NCBI GenBank assembly: GCA_963575645.1
Contig: OY754468.1
Location: forward strand, 9,734,001-9,798,000
Reading direction: 5' to 3'
Source of the DNA: Xanthostigma xanthostigma
Taxonomy: Eukaryota; Arthropoda; Insecta; Raphidioptera; Raphidiidae
DNA length: 64,000 nucleotides
Shown: one piece after another, positions 9,886 to 20,944 of the stretch
Layout: every line of letters begins with the position of its first letter
Numbering within the stretch: position 1 is the stretch's first letter
Notes under the pieces: generated by a model
Told to the model about the DNA's origin: nothing
The model's input: the letters and a program-made list of their open reading frames with translations, nothing else
The model's database searches: none
Translations under genes and position numbers: made by a program

Positions 9886-10870
9886 TGTCACGTGGTGCCA
9901 TAGCACCGCGACAATTTTTTAATATTAGCATAAAAATTATTATAATAAAATAAATAAATAAGGAAATCAAATCACTAAATTCGCGGATATTTGCATGCGC
10001 GGTACGATTTGGATCGCGTGGCTTGGACTTATAAACATAAGTGTGTCTATCGTGTGATCCAGTCGTCTGACTCTAAATACGCGGTATCTGTGATTTTCAA
10101 AAGTGAAAAAGTGACAAACAATAGTTGTTAGGTTTGAAATAATTAAAATCAATATTGATTAGTTACGGAAAAATAACAAACATTAAGTTGTTTTCCGGAA
10201 TTCGGTGTGGTCGCATGAAAAGGACGCTCATGGAATAAACCACAGAATCATCTTCAAGCTTCTTCTCCAAACCGAATTTAGACTTCATTGTACTACCATG
10301 AAGCGCCTAAATACCCGTAGTCACTCACGAATTATGTAAAGTATTCCTAGAATAAGTATTGTTCAAGTGTAAGTAAGTACTCTTCAGAAAAAGGTATGAC
10401 GCTCACGCCTAGTTTTCTTTTCCTCTTTCACGTTTTATTATTTTTTTTTTAATTTAAACAACCTTATTAAATGTACTTCCCTAGATAATTAAGTGATCTC
10501 CTCGTCAGGGTTCTACCCCCAGTTCCTAATTGTCAATCATGATCAAATGATATTGTTAATATTAAGAATGTACTTGTAAATCAGATTTTTTTTTGTACCT
10601 TATCACCGACACGTTTCTTTGAAGTGATTATGAAATATAATTGTTATCGACCAACTGCATATTCTTTTCTTTGTTACATTTCTGCACAAGTTTCTCAGAA
10701 CAGTAGAAGAAGTGGAGCTGTACCCTCTCTGATCACTATGGGCCCAAAATAACACCGGTACAGCCCAAACAATCCACCGTTTTGAGAAATCTGTCCGTCT
10801 TTTTTCTTTTATTTATTCACAGGTGGGAATGGACCTACGTTACCAGAAATCCTTCCACTGCCGTGCTATA
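9886..10870 (+). repeat. 3' LTR of gypsy element 1
   Basis: 985 bp at a constant offset of 5,728 from the 5' LTR, with no mismatch or length change seen. Followed by the ATTT duplication at 10,871-10,874. Confidence 0.92.
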
Positions 10871-11085
10871 ATTTATAATAAATTACCTGAAAGGCTGAAA
10901 AACAATACCTTTTCACTTTTCAAGAAAAATATTAAACACTTTTTAGTAGAACGGGCTTTTTATAGCATTAATGAATTTTTATGTTGCTGCTAGCTTTATA
11001 ATTTTATCTTGTATTTCGTTGACGTGTCAAATAGATGTATGTCTCAACTGACCAAATAAATATCTATCTATCTATCTATTTAATT
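10871..11085 (+). pseudogene. Non-LTR retrotransposon ORF2 C-terminus and 3' tail, 3' piece
   Basis: Continues the frame of 4,064-4,157: YNKLPERLKN, then FKKNIKHFLVERAFYSINEF, stop TAG at 10,991-10,993. This is the stereotyped C-terminus of insect Jockey/CR1-like reverse transcriptases. A ~65-bp 3' UTR leads into a short (ATCT)n run near 11,060-11,080, as expected of a non-LTR 3' end. Confidence 0.65.
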
Positions 11086-11697
11086 AATGGAGCGGAAAAT
11101 TGGCATTCGCTCGTTGGCAAACTCCAACTTTCTGTCCTGGTGACACTAACATTAATTTGCCGATGCTGTAATGCAGTTTATGCTAAAAGTAAAGACAATT
11201 TTATTTCTATAGATGCCACGACAGCAGAGCTTGTTGCTACGCGGGCAGAGGGGCGGAGCTTTTATTCTGGATATCGTGTAGATTCAGACGACGAGAGTTT
11301 ATTTTCGAAGCAGGGGATTCAATTTTATGCGTAATATTGCTATCATTTGAATGAAAGAATATTATTATATAGGCGGGACATTGTGAAAGAACAGTGTAGT
11401 ATTTTTATGACGTCATCAGTAGGTACGACAGGTCGCAAACTACGACCCCGAGTTTTTGAACTAAGAGAAATAGTAGGTATATTATTTATCTCTCCCGCTA
11501 CCGGAATGGTTTATTATTATGTTTGACTTGCCAGTTTTTCTTCTTTTCATTGCTTCTTATCGGATTTTTTTATTAGAATTGATAAATAAAAATATTTTTT
11601 TATATACAAGTTGTAACGATTTTATAAAACTCAATTTCATTCTCTTGTCGTTTTTTTTTTTTTGAAAATATTTTTATGCTTTTAAAATCTTATATGT
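11086..11697. other. Intergenic, no gene seen
   Basis: A 99-codon ORF at 11,035-11,334 starts inside the non-LTR tail and resembles no family I know. The rest is AT-rich without recognisable structure. Confidence 0.4.
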
Positions 11698-12026
11698 AAC
11701 TAGCTGTAACCCGCGACTTTGTCCGCGTGGAATTAATTGTTTTGCGTGGAACCCTAATTCTTTTTCTAAAATAAAAGTAGCCTAAGTTACTCCTTATAAC
11801 ATCAGCTATCTCCCAGTAAAAGTCTCGTCAAAATCGGTCCAGTCGTTTCGGAGATTAGCCGGAACAAACAGACAGGCATTTTATTTATATATTTATCGAT
11901 AAAATATAAACAGAAAAAAGTGATGAAAACTGAAAATTCGCTCTAGGAATCTTTAAAACTGTTCAATCACAGACTAAGTTACGATTTTATTTATTTGTAT
12001 TAATTGAGCTAACGTCTGTATAATTC
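11698..12026. repeat. Retroposon tail repeat R1, copy 1
   Basis: Starts 'aactagctgtaacccgcg' and contains 'gttactccttataacatcag' and 'cggtccagtcgtttcgg'. A second copy is at 25,768-26,062. The pattern resembles 3' regions of RTE-type retroposons common in insects; that assignment is inference. Confidence 0.6.
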
Positions 12027-12718
12027 ACTAGCGGTCCCGTCCGATTTCACCCGGGTGCAAAAGAACGAATGGGGAAGGGCGGGACATGAGTACGCACATT
12101 CATCTTGGTTTACCGAGATTAATGTTGTGTCCAAATTTCATGATGATCGGAGTTACCTTTCAAAAGTTCTTGTCGATAAAAAGCAGTTTATACTTTTTTT
12201 AGTTAATAAATTTGTTTTAAATCAATAATTACTGTAATTAATAAAATATAATAAATACTTAATTGAAAACACTGTAGGAAAATTATTTTTATATAGATAC
12301 CTATAGTTGAAACAGTTTTCAAATGAGCTATTAATTAGATTTATTTAATTATAATTAGTCGTAAATAAAATTAAAATAAATTTTAATGTAGCCTTAGAAG
12401 AAAAAAAAATTAAAAATACATTCACCCAACGTGGGGCTCGAACCCACGACCCTGATATTAACACTAGCATACTCTACCGACTGAGCCAGCCGGGCTTGTA
12501 AATGCACAGCGCTGTCAGTATATTTAGTTCACCTGAATAGAAGCTTATTTTTAAGATACATTTTGCAACATTTTTCATTGATCGTAGCGTGATATTATAT
12601 AGCCTATAGTCTTCCTCGATAAATGGGCTATATCCAACATAAAAAATTTCAATTTGAACCAGAGATTAGCGCGTTCAACCAACCAAACAAACAAATTCTT
12701 CAGTTTTATATATTAGTG
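12027..12718 (-). mobile_element. tRNA-Lys-derived composite retroposon, copy A
   Basis: About 690 bp shared with 23,036-23,652 and 41,990-42,478. The tRNA-like module lies on the minus strand at 12,423-12,496, mid-element. One end carries 'actagcggtcccgtcc' and the other 'gcgcgttcaacc' with an AAAC-rich stretch. Confidence 0.65.
12423..12496 (-). repeat. tRNA-Lys(CUU)-like SINE module
   Basis: Reads on the minus strand as a tRNA with A box (GGCTCAGTCGGTAGAGTA) and B box (GGGTTCGAGCCCC), ending CACGTTGGG as in insect tRNA-Lys(CUU). The anticodon arm is rearranged (...GTTAATATCAGGG...) and the acceptor stem no longer pairs, so it is a Pol III promoter relic, not a tRNA gene. Confidence 0.65.
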
Positions 12719-13292
12719 TAGAAGTATAGATTTATTTACGCCGCTGGTGAATATGCACATTAACTAACAGTTATTTTGCGCATACCGTAACATATATAAA
12801 TGTACATTAATATTGCGAGTCGACTGCGTATATATTATTGGCTTTATTGTTTGGGGTAAGCAGCCTACTGCCGCAGATTTTGTGCTTTTCCCGCTTTTAT
12901 TTACTCTTCTACAGACTTAATATCGATTCTGTAAATATTTTTAGATTGAATTTTAAATTTACTGCCGTATAAAGTCTCGTAGGTATTATATTTATATTGG
13001 ATATATATACAGAAAATTGAATAAGAAAATACGTAAAGTAGTTTTTAAAAATGTATATTTTATATACTGACTATTTATTTATTATTGCCTATAATCTCCA
13101 TAAATTAAAGTTATAAACTTTCTTGAAAAGTGAACAGAATATTTGGATCGGGCAAACACTGATTTGTTTCAAGTGCCTGAGTTATTATTTTAAGACACTG
13201 TGATGAAACGAGTGCCCAGCGAGTTTTAGCATAAAATAATCACACGAAATATATATGTGCCTCATATAATATGGCTGACCGTATCAGGCTTC
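12719..13292. other. Intergenic, no gene seen
   Basis: AT-rich sequence with no ORF or repeat recognised. Confidence 0.4.
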
Positions 13293-15240
13293 TTGATCCT
13301 CCGACAAAAAATCCCCGACAAAATATACCTGGACAAAATATTCCCAAAAAAAATATCCCCGGACAAAATACCCTCGTGACAAAAGATCCCCGACAATTTA
13401 TCCTCGTATGCGAATTGTCTCGCAGTGAAACGGGAAGGGGCAAATGTGGAGTTTTTAAAAAAACAATTCCGGGGAGAACGATAAATGGGTATGCGAATTG
13501 TCTCGCAGTGAAACGGGAAGGGGCAAATGTGGAGTTTTTAAAAAAACAATTCCGAGGAGAACGATAAACGGGTATGCGAATTGTCTCGCAGTGAAACGGG
13601 AAGGGGGCAAATGTGGAGTTTTTAAAAAAACAATTCCGGGGAGAACGATAAAGGGGTATGCGAATTGTCTCGCAGTGAAACGGGAAAGGGGCAAATGTGG
13701 AGTTTTTAAAAAAACAATTCCGAGGAGAACGATAAACGGGTATGCGAATTGTCTCGCAGTGAAACGGGAAATGGCAAATGTGGAGTTTTTAAAAAAACAA
13801 TTCCGAGAAGAACGATAAACGGGTATGCGAATTGTCTCGCAGTGAAACGGGAAGGGGCAAATGTGGAGTTTTTAAAAAAACAATTCCGGGGTAACGAAAA
13901 CGGGTATGCGAATTGTCTCGAAGTGAAACGGGAAGGGGCAAATGTGGAGTTTTTAAAAAAACAATTCCGAGGAGAACGATAAACGGGTATGCGAATTGTC
14001 TCGCAGTGAAACGGGAAGGGGCAAATGTGGAGTTTTTAAAAAAACAATTCCGAGGAGAACGATAAACGGGTATGCGAATTGTCTCGAAGTGAAACGGGAA
14101 GGGGCAAATGTGGAGTTTTTAAAAGAACAATTCCGAGGAGAACGATAAACGGGTATGCGAATTGTCTCGCAGTGAAACGGAAAGGGGCAAATGTGGAGTT
14201 TTTAAAAAAACAATTCCGGGGAGAACGATAAAGGGGTATGCGAATTGTCTCGCAGTGAAACGGGAAGGGGCAAATGTGGAGTTTTTAAAAAAACAATTCC
14301 GAGGAGAACAATAAACGGGTATGCGAATTGTCTCGCAGTGAAACGGGAAGGGGCAAATGTGGAGTTTTTAAAAAAACAATTCCGAGGAGAACGATAAACG
14401 GGTATGCGAATTGTCTCGCAGTGAAACGGGAAGGGGCAAATGTGGAGTTTTTAAAAAAACAATTCCGAGGAGAACGATAAACGGGTATGCGAATTGTCTC
14501 GCAGTGAAACGGGAAGGGGCAAATGTGGAGTTTTTGAAAAAACAATTCCGGGTTAACGAAAACGGGTATGCGAATTGTCTCGAAGTGAAACGGGAAGGGG
14601 CAAATGTGGAGTTTTTAAAAAAACAATTCCGGGGAGAACGATAAACGGGTATGCGAATTGTCTCGCAGTGAAACGGGAAGGGGCAAATGTGGAGTTTTTT
14701 AAAAACAATTCTGGGGAGAACGATAAAGGGGTATGCGAATTGTCTCGCAGTGAAACGGGAAGGGGCAAATGTGGAGTTTTTAAAAAAACAGTTCCGAGGA
14801 GAACGATAAACGGGTATGCGAATTGTCTCGCAGTGAAACGGGAAGGGGCAAATGTGGAGTTTTTAAAAAAACAATTCCAGTCCAGGGTCAACGATGACGG
14901 GGTGGGTATATAGTATTTAAACGAGTGACAGTAAATTACAATTTTGGGAGACAAAAATAATCAATTTGGGTTACTGTATTACTAAGTGAGCGACTGACTG
15001 CGCGTGACGAGAAATCAACAGAACAGCAACTTACAAACATCCATTTGAGTTACTTAAAATACAACATGGGAAGCTTCATAATATTTGATTTTATTTGTAA
15101 ATTAATGTTTATTTGGTATCCATTGTCGGGGATTGATCGTCACGGGGGCAATATGTCCGGGGATATTTTGTCCGGGGATATTTAGTCCGGGGATATTTTG
15201 TCGGGTATATTTTGTCGGGGATTTATTGTCGGAGGATCAA
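13293..15240. mobile_element. Foldback-type element with internal satellite
   Basis: Compound terminal inverted repeats of ~110 bp (13,293-13,404 and 15,122-15,240) consist of short iterations of TTTTGTC(C)GGGGATAT and share the outer TTGATCCTCCGACAA. They enclose an 83-bp satellite array (13,405-14,880) and ~240 bp of unique DNA. The architecture recalls Foldback elements; no transposase is present and no clear target duplication was found. Confidence 0.65.
13405..14880. repeat. 83-bp satellite array, 18 units
   Basis: Eighteen occurrences of 'gtatgcgaattgtctcg' spaced 80-85 bp. Each unit also has 'gtgaaacgggaaggggc', 'aaatgtggagtttttaaa' and 'caattccg(a/g)gg'. Units differ by few substitutions; three carry cgaag instead of cgcag, and two near 13,900 and 14,560 share a small deletion. 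Overlapping small ORFs on both strands are products of the repeat, each unit ending in an in-frame stop. Confidence 0.9.
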
Positions 15241-15523
15241 TTATCATGGAACCATATTACATAATTTTGATTGATTTTGTAAAAACCAAACGAGAAATGT
15301 TGATTTCTATTCATAATAATGCAATATTAGTGTCTAGCTTATAGAGGTACAAGAGTGGCCTTTCTCACCTATAGAGATCTATAAAAATACAGCAACTATG
15401 CAGTGATAAACATTCGACACAGATGCTAAAAAAAGAAACAAAAATCTTACACTAATATATACTTAATATTCGAATAGAATACGAAAAGCAAAACCAATAA
15501 TAATAATAATAATAATAATACAT
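15241..15523. other. Intergenic with a short AAT microsatellite
   Basis: Contains 'cttatagaggtacaagag' near 15,340, related to 16,255, and an (AAT)n run at about 15,498-15,520. No gene. Confidence 0.45.
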
Positions 15524-15614
15524 AAATTTATTTCAAATAAATAAAATTGCCGACCAATTTTTGTCAGACTATATATTGACAAAAATAAAATTATAAATCA
15601 ATTTTACAAAAAAT

Positions 15615-15646
15615 GACGTTTCCATCTGGATTTAGATCTTCTTCAG
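15615..15646 (-). ncRNA. Hammerhead-like motif, family B left arm
   Basis: Minus strand: CTGAAGA, extra A, hairpin GATCT-loop-AGATG, GAAA, CGTC. The core matches CUGANGA...GAAA, and ACGT is palindromic as in family A. Helix I pairing is weak by eye. Confidence 0.45.
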
Positions 15647-15810
15647 AAATAATCTAAAAATATAAAAAAATATAAAAAATTAATTAGTATAATCTACTTA
15701 TTTTATAATAATAGATTATACTCCTTCACCTCTTGCACATTAATATATAAAAATAAAAAATAAACCTTCTTCCTTTGGCAAGATTTAATATAAAATAAAA
15801 TAGATCTTGC

Positions 15811-15846
15811 CTACATGTACACGTTTCGACAAATTGCCATCATCAG
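15811..15846 (-). ncRNA. Hammerhead-like motif within the family B centre
   Basis: Minus strand: CTGATGA, extra T, hairpin GGC-AATTT-GTC, GAAA, then CGTGTACATGT, which could form helix III with a 2-nt loop. The sequence is unrelated to the flanking family B arms, so it may be a separate nested unit. Helix I is not well supported. Confidence 0.4.
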
Positions 15847-15973
15847 GCCATTAGAAATTATCAAATATTTCTATTTTTTATTTCTAAAGGTATTTATTTT
15901 ATAATTAACTTCTGCATTCTATTATAAAATAAGTAGATTATACTAATTAATTTTTTATATTTTTAGATTATTT

Positions 15974-16005
15974 CTGAAGAAGATCTAAATCCAGATCAAA
16001 ACGTC
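15974..16005 (+). ncRNA. Hammerhead-like motif, family B right arm, core mutated
   Basis: CTGAAGA, extra A, hairpin GATCT-loop-AGATC, then AAAA where GAAA is expected, then CGTC. Loss of the invariant G should abolish catalysis. Confidence 0.45.
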
Positions 16006-16132
16006 ATCTTTTGTAATATTGATTTATAATTTTAGTTTTGTCAATATATAGTCTTCGAAAAAATTGGTCGACAATTTTATTTATTTGAAGAGTTCTATTC
16101 AGACGTTAATCAAAGATTTAAATTTATTTCAA

Positions 16133-16254
16133 TGTATGTACAGTTAATATGTTGTTTTACTGTATTTGAATTTGATAAAAAAAAAAACAATGTTAGTACA
16201 GCTATTTATGACTCATTCTTAAATTTAGTGGAACTATACGTTCGACTATCGTTT
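16133..16254. other. Intergenic spacer
   Basis: Nothing recognisable between the family B element and the short repeats that follow. Confidence 0.4.
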
Positions 16255-16440
16255 ATAGAGGTACAGGCAAGTAGTAGTCTCACTTATAGAGGTCGATGAG
16301 TGAAAAACGCCTTAATTCTCTTATAGAGGTTTCGGTTTCTCACTTATAGAGGTTTTAGAGGGTTACAAAGACGGTATCTGGCATTTACTCTAACTGAGAG
16401 AGTTTTCTCTCTTACCCAGTTCTTACTTACTCAGGTTTGA
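16255..16440. repeat. Cluster of 'cttatagaggt' motifs
   Basis: 'tatagaggt' occurs four times here (tttatagaggtacag; tctcacttatagaggtcg; ctcttatagaggtttcg; tctcacttatagaggttt) and again near 15,340. Possibly ends of a pogo/Tigger-like MITE, whose termini often contain 'ctctttataac'; this is only a suggestion. Confidence 0.35.
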
Positions 16441-17221
16441 CTGTATATCTAATGTAAAAACTGATTTCACGCGGGGATAAGCTAGTAATTAATACTAGCT
16501 AATGATGACTTAAAATTAATATGTCCGAGTAGATATGGAAAAAGATATTGAGCAGCACTGGTGTATCTATAATAATACAATAGTTAATCTACTAAATAAC
16601 TGTCCTCTAGATTCTGTCGTTCAGTTAGGTAACAGATTTGCATGATTTGTGTCCCTTGACTTTTAAAATTCAGTACGTTGTTCGAACTTGCGAGTAAAGG
16701 TATTCGTTTACTACCTACCTGTTTCGGCTTGCTTCTTAAGAATTTTTTGAGACTTGAGATGTTCTTGAAGCAATTGTATTTTTGTTTAAATAAATTGGTT
16801 TCTGTTTTCATAATTGTCACCTCACTTTGTTTATTAGTGCTTTGTAATTAATTGGTATTGCTTTTATTGTTTTTATAATCATTATTTAAATTTGACTCTA
16901 ATTAATATTGTGTAATTGTGTGGATAAAATTTAATTGTGCTTTGAGAACGGTTACATTTTTCGACCATTGCTTTCAAACGTGAGCTGTTATTTAAAAAAA
17001 ATTAGGTAAGTTTTTAGTATTTAACATTAATTGTTTATAATTTTTTTATCATTGATCAGAAGACATTGCCCGTTTTATTAGCGGATTTTATACAATGTTG
17101 CCCGTAAGTGAATCCCATTTCAATGCGTTGCTGGTATTGTTTGTTGCATAAAAGTGATGACACTTTAAAAATCCGTCGCCAGGTTTGCTTTTCATATTTC
17201 AATAATAATTAATATTTCAAA
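16441..17221. other. Intergenic, no gene seen
   Basis: A 78-codon minus-strand ORF at 16,584-16,820 has no recognisable domain. No repeat identified. Confidence 0.4.
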
Positions 17222-17396
17222 TCTTTGATTAACATTTGAATAAAACTCTTCAAATAAATAAAATTTTCGACCAATTTTTTGCAGACTATATATTGACAAA
17301 AATAAAGACAATTTTATTTATTTGAATAATATTATTAATAATATTTCGTATAATTTATTTGAAGAGTTCTATTCAAACGTTAATCAAAGATTTTAA
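17222..17396. repeat. Hammerhead-family B copy lacking the motif
   Basis: Short palindrome with outer arms 'ctttgattaac...actcttcaaataaataaaa' and inverse 'tttatttatttgaagagttc...gttaatcaaag'. It retains the family B flank (cgaccaattttt, gactatatattgacaaaa) but the ribozyme-bearing middle is deleted. Confidence 0.55.
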
Positions 17397-17745
17397 TATA
17401 GTTTTACTTATAAGCATCATAAGTTCTGTTCCTCGAGGGTAAATATTTTTGGTGAAATAGGATACGTTGTTATTGAAGATAAGATTTTTGGATTTAAATA
17501 AATAAATAAATATAATATGTTTATTGCTCAATAATCAAAAGGCATAGAATTCAAACGTGTGTTCGTTCTTCCATCTGCCCTACAACATTTACAAACAAGT
17601 TTACAGTTTTTTAATATTTTAAAACAAACCAGTAAAAATTGATTTCAAAGAATGTAAGATTGATTTCCACTTGTGTTTAATCTGGAAAATATGTGGAACA
17701 CAATCAGGCAGTATCTCTTAACCTCGTCATACTTTTTCTATTAGA
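17397..17745. other. Intergenic, no gene seen
   Basis: Unassigned AT-rich DNA. Confidence 0.4.
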
Positions 17746-17975
17746 TACTAGCGGCCCGGTTCGGCTTCGCTTGAATTTATAGATGCCACAGTTTTTTCGT
17801 CGACTTACGTTGCAAAATTGGTCTCCACGAAAAGTGCACTTATTTTAATGTGATAATATATAGCCTATGCCCATCCTGAAGGTCCATTATTAAATAGTGG
17901 TGAAAAAATGTGTGAAATCGGATGAGTAGTTTCGGAAGTTACCTCCAAACTTACAAACTTTATAATATTAGTTTA
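17746..17975. repeat. Retroposon tail repeat R3
   Basis: 'ctagcggcccggttcggctt' followed by 'gataatatatagcctatgcc' and 'atcggatgagtagtttcgg'. A partial copy lies at 46,455-46,560. The style matches 3' tails of RTE-like or SINE retroposons in insects. Confidence 0.5.
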
Positions 17976-18540
17976 GATTTGTGCTTTGATTGGCAGGCCA
18001 CATCGTAGAGATGAGTGATATTTCACTACCTGTTACTTAGTTGCTAATATTTGGATTTCACGGTTCACTGCAGTGACTTCAGAGTAGCTACCTGTTACCA
18101 ACCAGCGGCTATAGCGAAAAAATAATCGTCACATGCGCTATTTCTTTTATATAAATTTTTTGACAAAACGGATAAAGCTTTACTTATAACTTAGTCGTAC
18201 CTTTCAATAATGCATCATTACATGTATTTTTTAGGTGTAATGTTATACTAATACATAATAATATTGTGCATGGGCTGTTTTAGCACCGAACGATATTTTA
18301 CCTGTGATCAGTGTTCGCTGAAATCAATATATTAACATCTCTGCTCTGCACGTGCATAGTCATTCAAGTGATCGGCGAACGCTGGTCGCTTATATATTAT
18401 TATCTGCACTGCATGCGCATAGGTTACCAGCGATCACGGGTCGCAGTTAAAAATCACAAGTATTTGGAAGTAGCAGTCGCCAAAGTACCTGTTACTTGAA
18501 AGTAGCTAATAATCTCATCCCTGCCACATCGTCAAATTTG

Positions 18541-19050
18541 TTTATTTATTACCCGACTGCGGCGAAGCCAAAAGGAAGGGTTATGAGTTTAGCAGTCTAT
18601 GTATGTTTGTATTTACGGATGTTCCACCGTAGCGCCTAAACTATTCATCCGATTTTGATAAATAAAGTGTCAAACGATTCATTATTATGGCCCCGGTAAC
18701 ATAGACTACATTTATTTTTAAATTTTTTCCCAGAGGGGAGTAAATTGAAAACTAATAAAAAATAAGTTCAAAAACTAAAACCCGACTACTGAAAAGTATG
18801 AAACAAGAAAATATTCTCATCTGAGGATAGCCGTGGTCGTATGCCATCTCATATGTATGAGGCCCCTCTAGATGTATATCGTGATTGCACTTTGCCCTAG
18901 AGCTTATGATCGCTTACTGCTGTTAAAAAGTAATGTTTTGTTAGGGTAGGTGGTATATGACCAAGGCTATCCTTAGATGAGAATATTTTTTTGGTTCATA
19001 CTTTTCAGTAGTCAGGTTTTAGTTTTTGAACTTATTTTTTATTTAATTTT
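18541..19050. repeat. Repeat R2 with embedded foldback, copy 1
   Basis: 'tacccgactgcggcgaagcc' and 'ttacggatgttccaccgtag' lead into a foldback with arms near 18,762-18,860 and 18,945-19,035 (aagttcaaaaact, cccgactactgaaaagtatg, atgagaatatt in inverse). Further copies are at 32,814-33,895 and 53,880-54,640, with a terminal fragment at 36,700-36,782. Confidence 0.6.
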
Positions 19051-19350
19051 ATATTTTGTTATTGCCATCTCAATATATATGAGCCGTTTAATGATTGTTA
19101 AAAATAATATAAACAGTTTTAATGATCATACTGTGTTGCATAGTCATGATACTAGGAAAAAGTTAAATCTCTGCTTATAACCATTGCACAATTAATATGC
19201 TAAGACTACATACGGACCAAATTTTTATCGTATAAATTTTTTTAATAAATTGTCACTGGAAACAAGAATTTTAGAAACAAGACATTTTAAAAGAAAATGT
19301 TAGAAAATTATTTCTACAACGAAAATGAATTCTTCGACTGTCAACATGTA

Positions 19351-20253
19351 GGGGAGGACGGGGGAATGGCGTTCACTTAAGGAAAACATGGTGTATTTTT
19401 TAAATTATTTATTATGAATCAAAATTAACAAGAGTAACAAAGTCTTTAATTATCGAGTAATCAACAATTTAACAACAAATGCATATATCTTTCACCTACT
19501 AGTAGTAGGAAAACATTATTAAAAAAACATGTTTGAGCGGCATTGCCCCTGACTTTGGATAATGCCGCTCAGGGTCTCATAAAGAAGTGTACCCAATCCA
19601 ATCTGGCTGTTTTGCTGCTTTGATCAAAATTGTTTTTGATATTGTTGCGCTCAGCAAATTTATAAACAAGTTTACGCAAATCTGCAACATTGAGCCCATA
19701 ATATCGCGAGCCCAGCAACTTAACTTGTTCAGCAATTTCAGTTTCTTGCTGTTGGGTGGAAAACGGGCTTCTTCGGTCCAAGCCGTTTTAGCGGTGGTCC
19801 TTTGACGATTTCTTGGCATATCTATCTAAAACAATAAAAAAATAAGTCACTAAGGGGTAATGGCGCTCAGATGAGCGGTATAACCCCAACCAGTCGTTTT
19901 GTAATTAATTTGAAATTTTAAAAAAATCATACACGATTGTTGAAAATTGACTGCAATATCACAAAATAGAATAGTTTATTGGCAGAAAAGTAAAATTAGT
20001 AATTAAATAAGCATTAAAGTTTTGGACTTACCGACAAAAAACACCTAATTAAAAATTAGATCAGTACGGCCGCAAACGTAGAAACGCTCTTCACGGTCAC
20101 ATGACGCGAGCTGACTGTCCGTTTGCAACGCTGTCTATTAGAGGCCCCCTCCCATCGCACTTCACGCGACGTGACGTGTCGCTACGTTTCTTTTTGACAG
20201 AGTTACAGAGGTGAGCGCCATTACCCAGTGAGCGCCATTCCCCCGCCCTCCCC
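19351..20253. mobile_element. pogo/Tigger-type DNA transposon relic
   Basis: 903 bp between TA dinucleotides (19,349-19,350 and 20,254-20,255). Terminal inverted repeats are GGGGAGG(A/G)CGGGGGAATG then GCG(T/C)TCAC. It contains an N-terminal transposase fragment on the minus strand. The rest of a transposase is missing, so it is non-autonomous. Confidence 0.75.
19569..19819 (-). pseudogene. pogo/Tigger-like transposase N-terminus, frameshifted
   Basis: Starts MPRNRQRTTAKTAWTEE, the opening of CENP-B/pogo-type transposases that bind the element ends through paired helix-turn-helix domains. It then needs a frame change around 19,745-19,765 to continue as 'QQQETEIAEQVKLLGSRYYG' and 'LRKLVYKFAERNNI', matching the second HTH region. 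It ends at 'WVHFFMRP' before any DDE catalytic motif. About 84 codons of a usually ~500-residue protein remain, so it cannot act as a transposase. Confidence 0.7.
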
Positions 20254-20944
20254 TACATAATTATGTAGGAATGACTATAAACTTTATTATTATTATAAAT
20301 CAGTTTTCTTTTGGTCAGCTTTTGGTAAAAGTGCAACGGTTGGACTTACAAGTGGTGTGTTTCAAAAGAAAATTAGTTTTTCAACTGTTCTATCGTTTTG
20401 AAAAAATTACAAAAAAACATTCTATTTTTGTCAATTATCAATATTAAATTTAAAGTACATTGTTTAAAAAAATATACATAAAATTCACATGGTCCGTTTT
20501 TTGCAAATTAACCCGTAAAGAACAAACTCATTTAATTACAATATAATAATACGTTGTCGATTAATTAAAATTAAAACAAATTTAAACCAAAGCAAATAAT
20601 ATAATTTATCGTTTGTTAACAATTTATTTCATTAGTCGATTGCGTTACGCTATATTATTTAATTTTGTAAGTACTTTTTATTGTTATTTTGTTTTTTTTT
20701 TGTTCTTCGGTACTTAAATATAAATACGCAAAATTGAATTATCGTCTTTAAATTCTCAGGCATGAATTTATTACAAATCGATTTGTATACAGGGTTGTCC
20801 AATCAATAGGTGCAAAAAAAAAATTCTTCGTAAAATTTTGATTTTTAGGATTCATAACTTTTACCAACACCTCAAGTAGGGAAAGGTACTAATTTATACA
20901 AATCGATCCTTCTCGAAAAATAATTGATAAATTGAAACGATATT
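20254..20944. other. Intergenic, no gene seen
   Basis: Carries 'tatacagggttgtccaat' at about 20,786, which resembles a Tc1/mariner-like terminus, but no partner end was found. Confidence 0.4.

Larger units (their letters stand above)
4158..10870 (+). mobile_element. Ty3/gypsy LTR retrotransposon 1, complete
   Basis: 6,713 bp: 985-bp LTRs (TG...TA), primer-binding site, gag, pol, polypurine tract. Pol order is protease, reverse transcriptase, RNase H, integrase, diagnostic of Ty3/gypsy. No env-like ORF follows pol. Line-by-line reading found no difference between the LTRs, so insertion looks recent. It is flanked by ATTT and split a non-LTR ORF. Gag and pol share a frame with a TGA between them. 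The clade is not assigned. Confidence 0.92.
15524..16132. mobile_element. Palindromic hammerhead-like retroposon, family B
   Basis: Arms of ~170 bp (about 15,534-15,710 and 15,920-16,087) are reverse complements, each with a hammerhead-like motif. Between them lies ~210 bp holding a third motif of different sequence. The unit is bracketed by an exact 13-bp direct repeat, aaatttatttcaa, at 15,524-15,536 and 16,120-16,132. Related arms occur at 17,222-17,396 and 56,625-56,700. No ORF. Confidence 0.6.

Noticed and set aside
11846..11870. 'cgtttcgg' near the R1 tail as another hammerhead core
   Set aside because: No CTGANGA and no helix II hairpin at the required distance.
12423..12496. Functional tRNA-Lys gene (also at 23,295 and 42,270)
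   Set aside because: Acceptor and anticodon stems do not fold, and the modules are embedded in a shared retroposon.
13405..14880. CRISPR-like or coding repeat array
   Set aside because: The 83-bp units are contiguous with no variable spacers, and every unit introduces stops and frame changes. It is a satellite.
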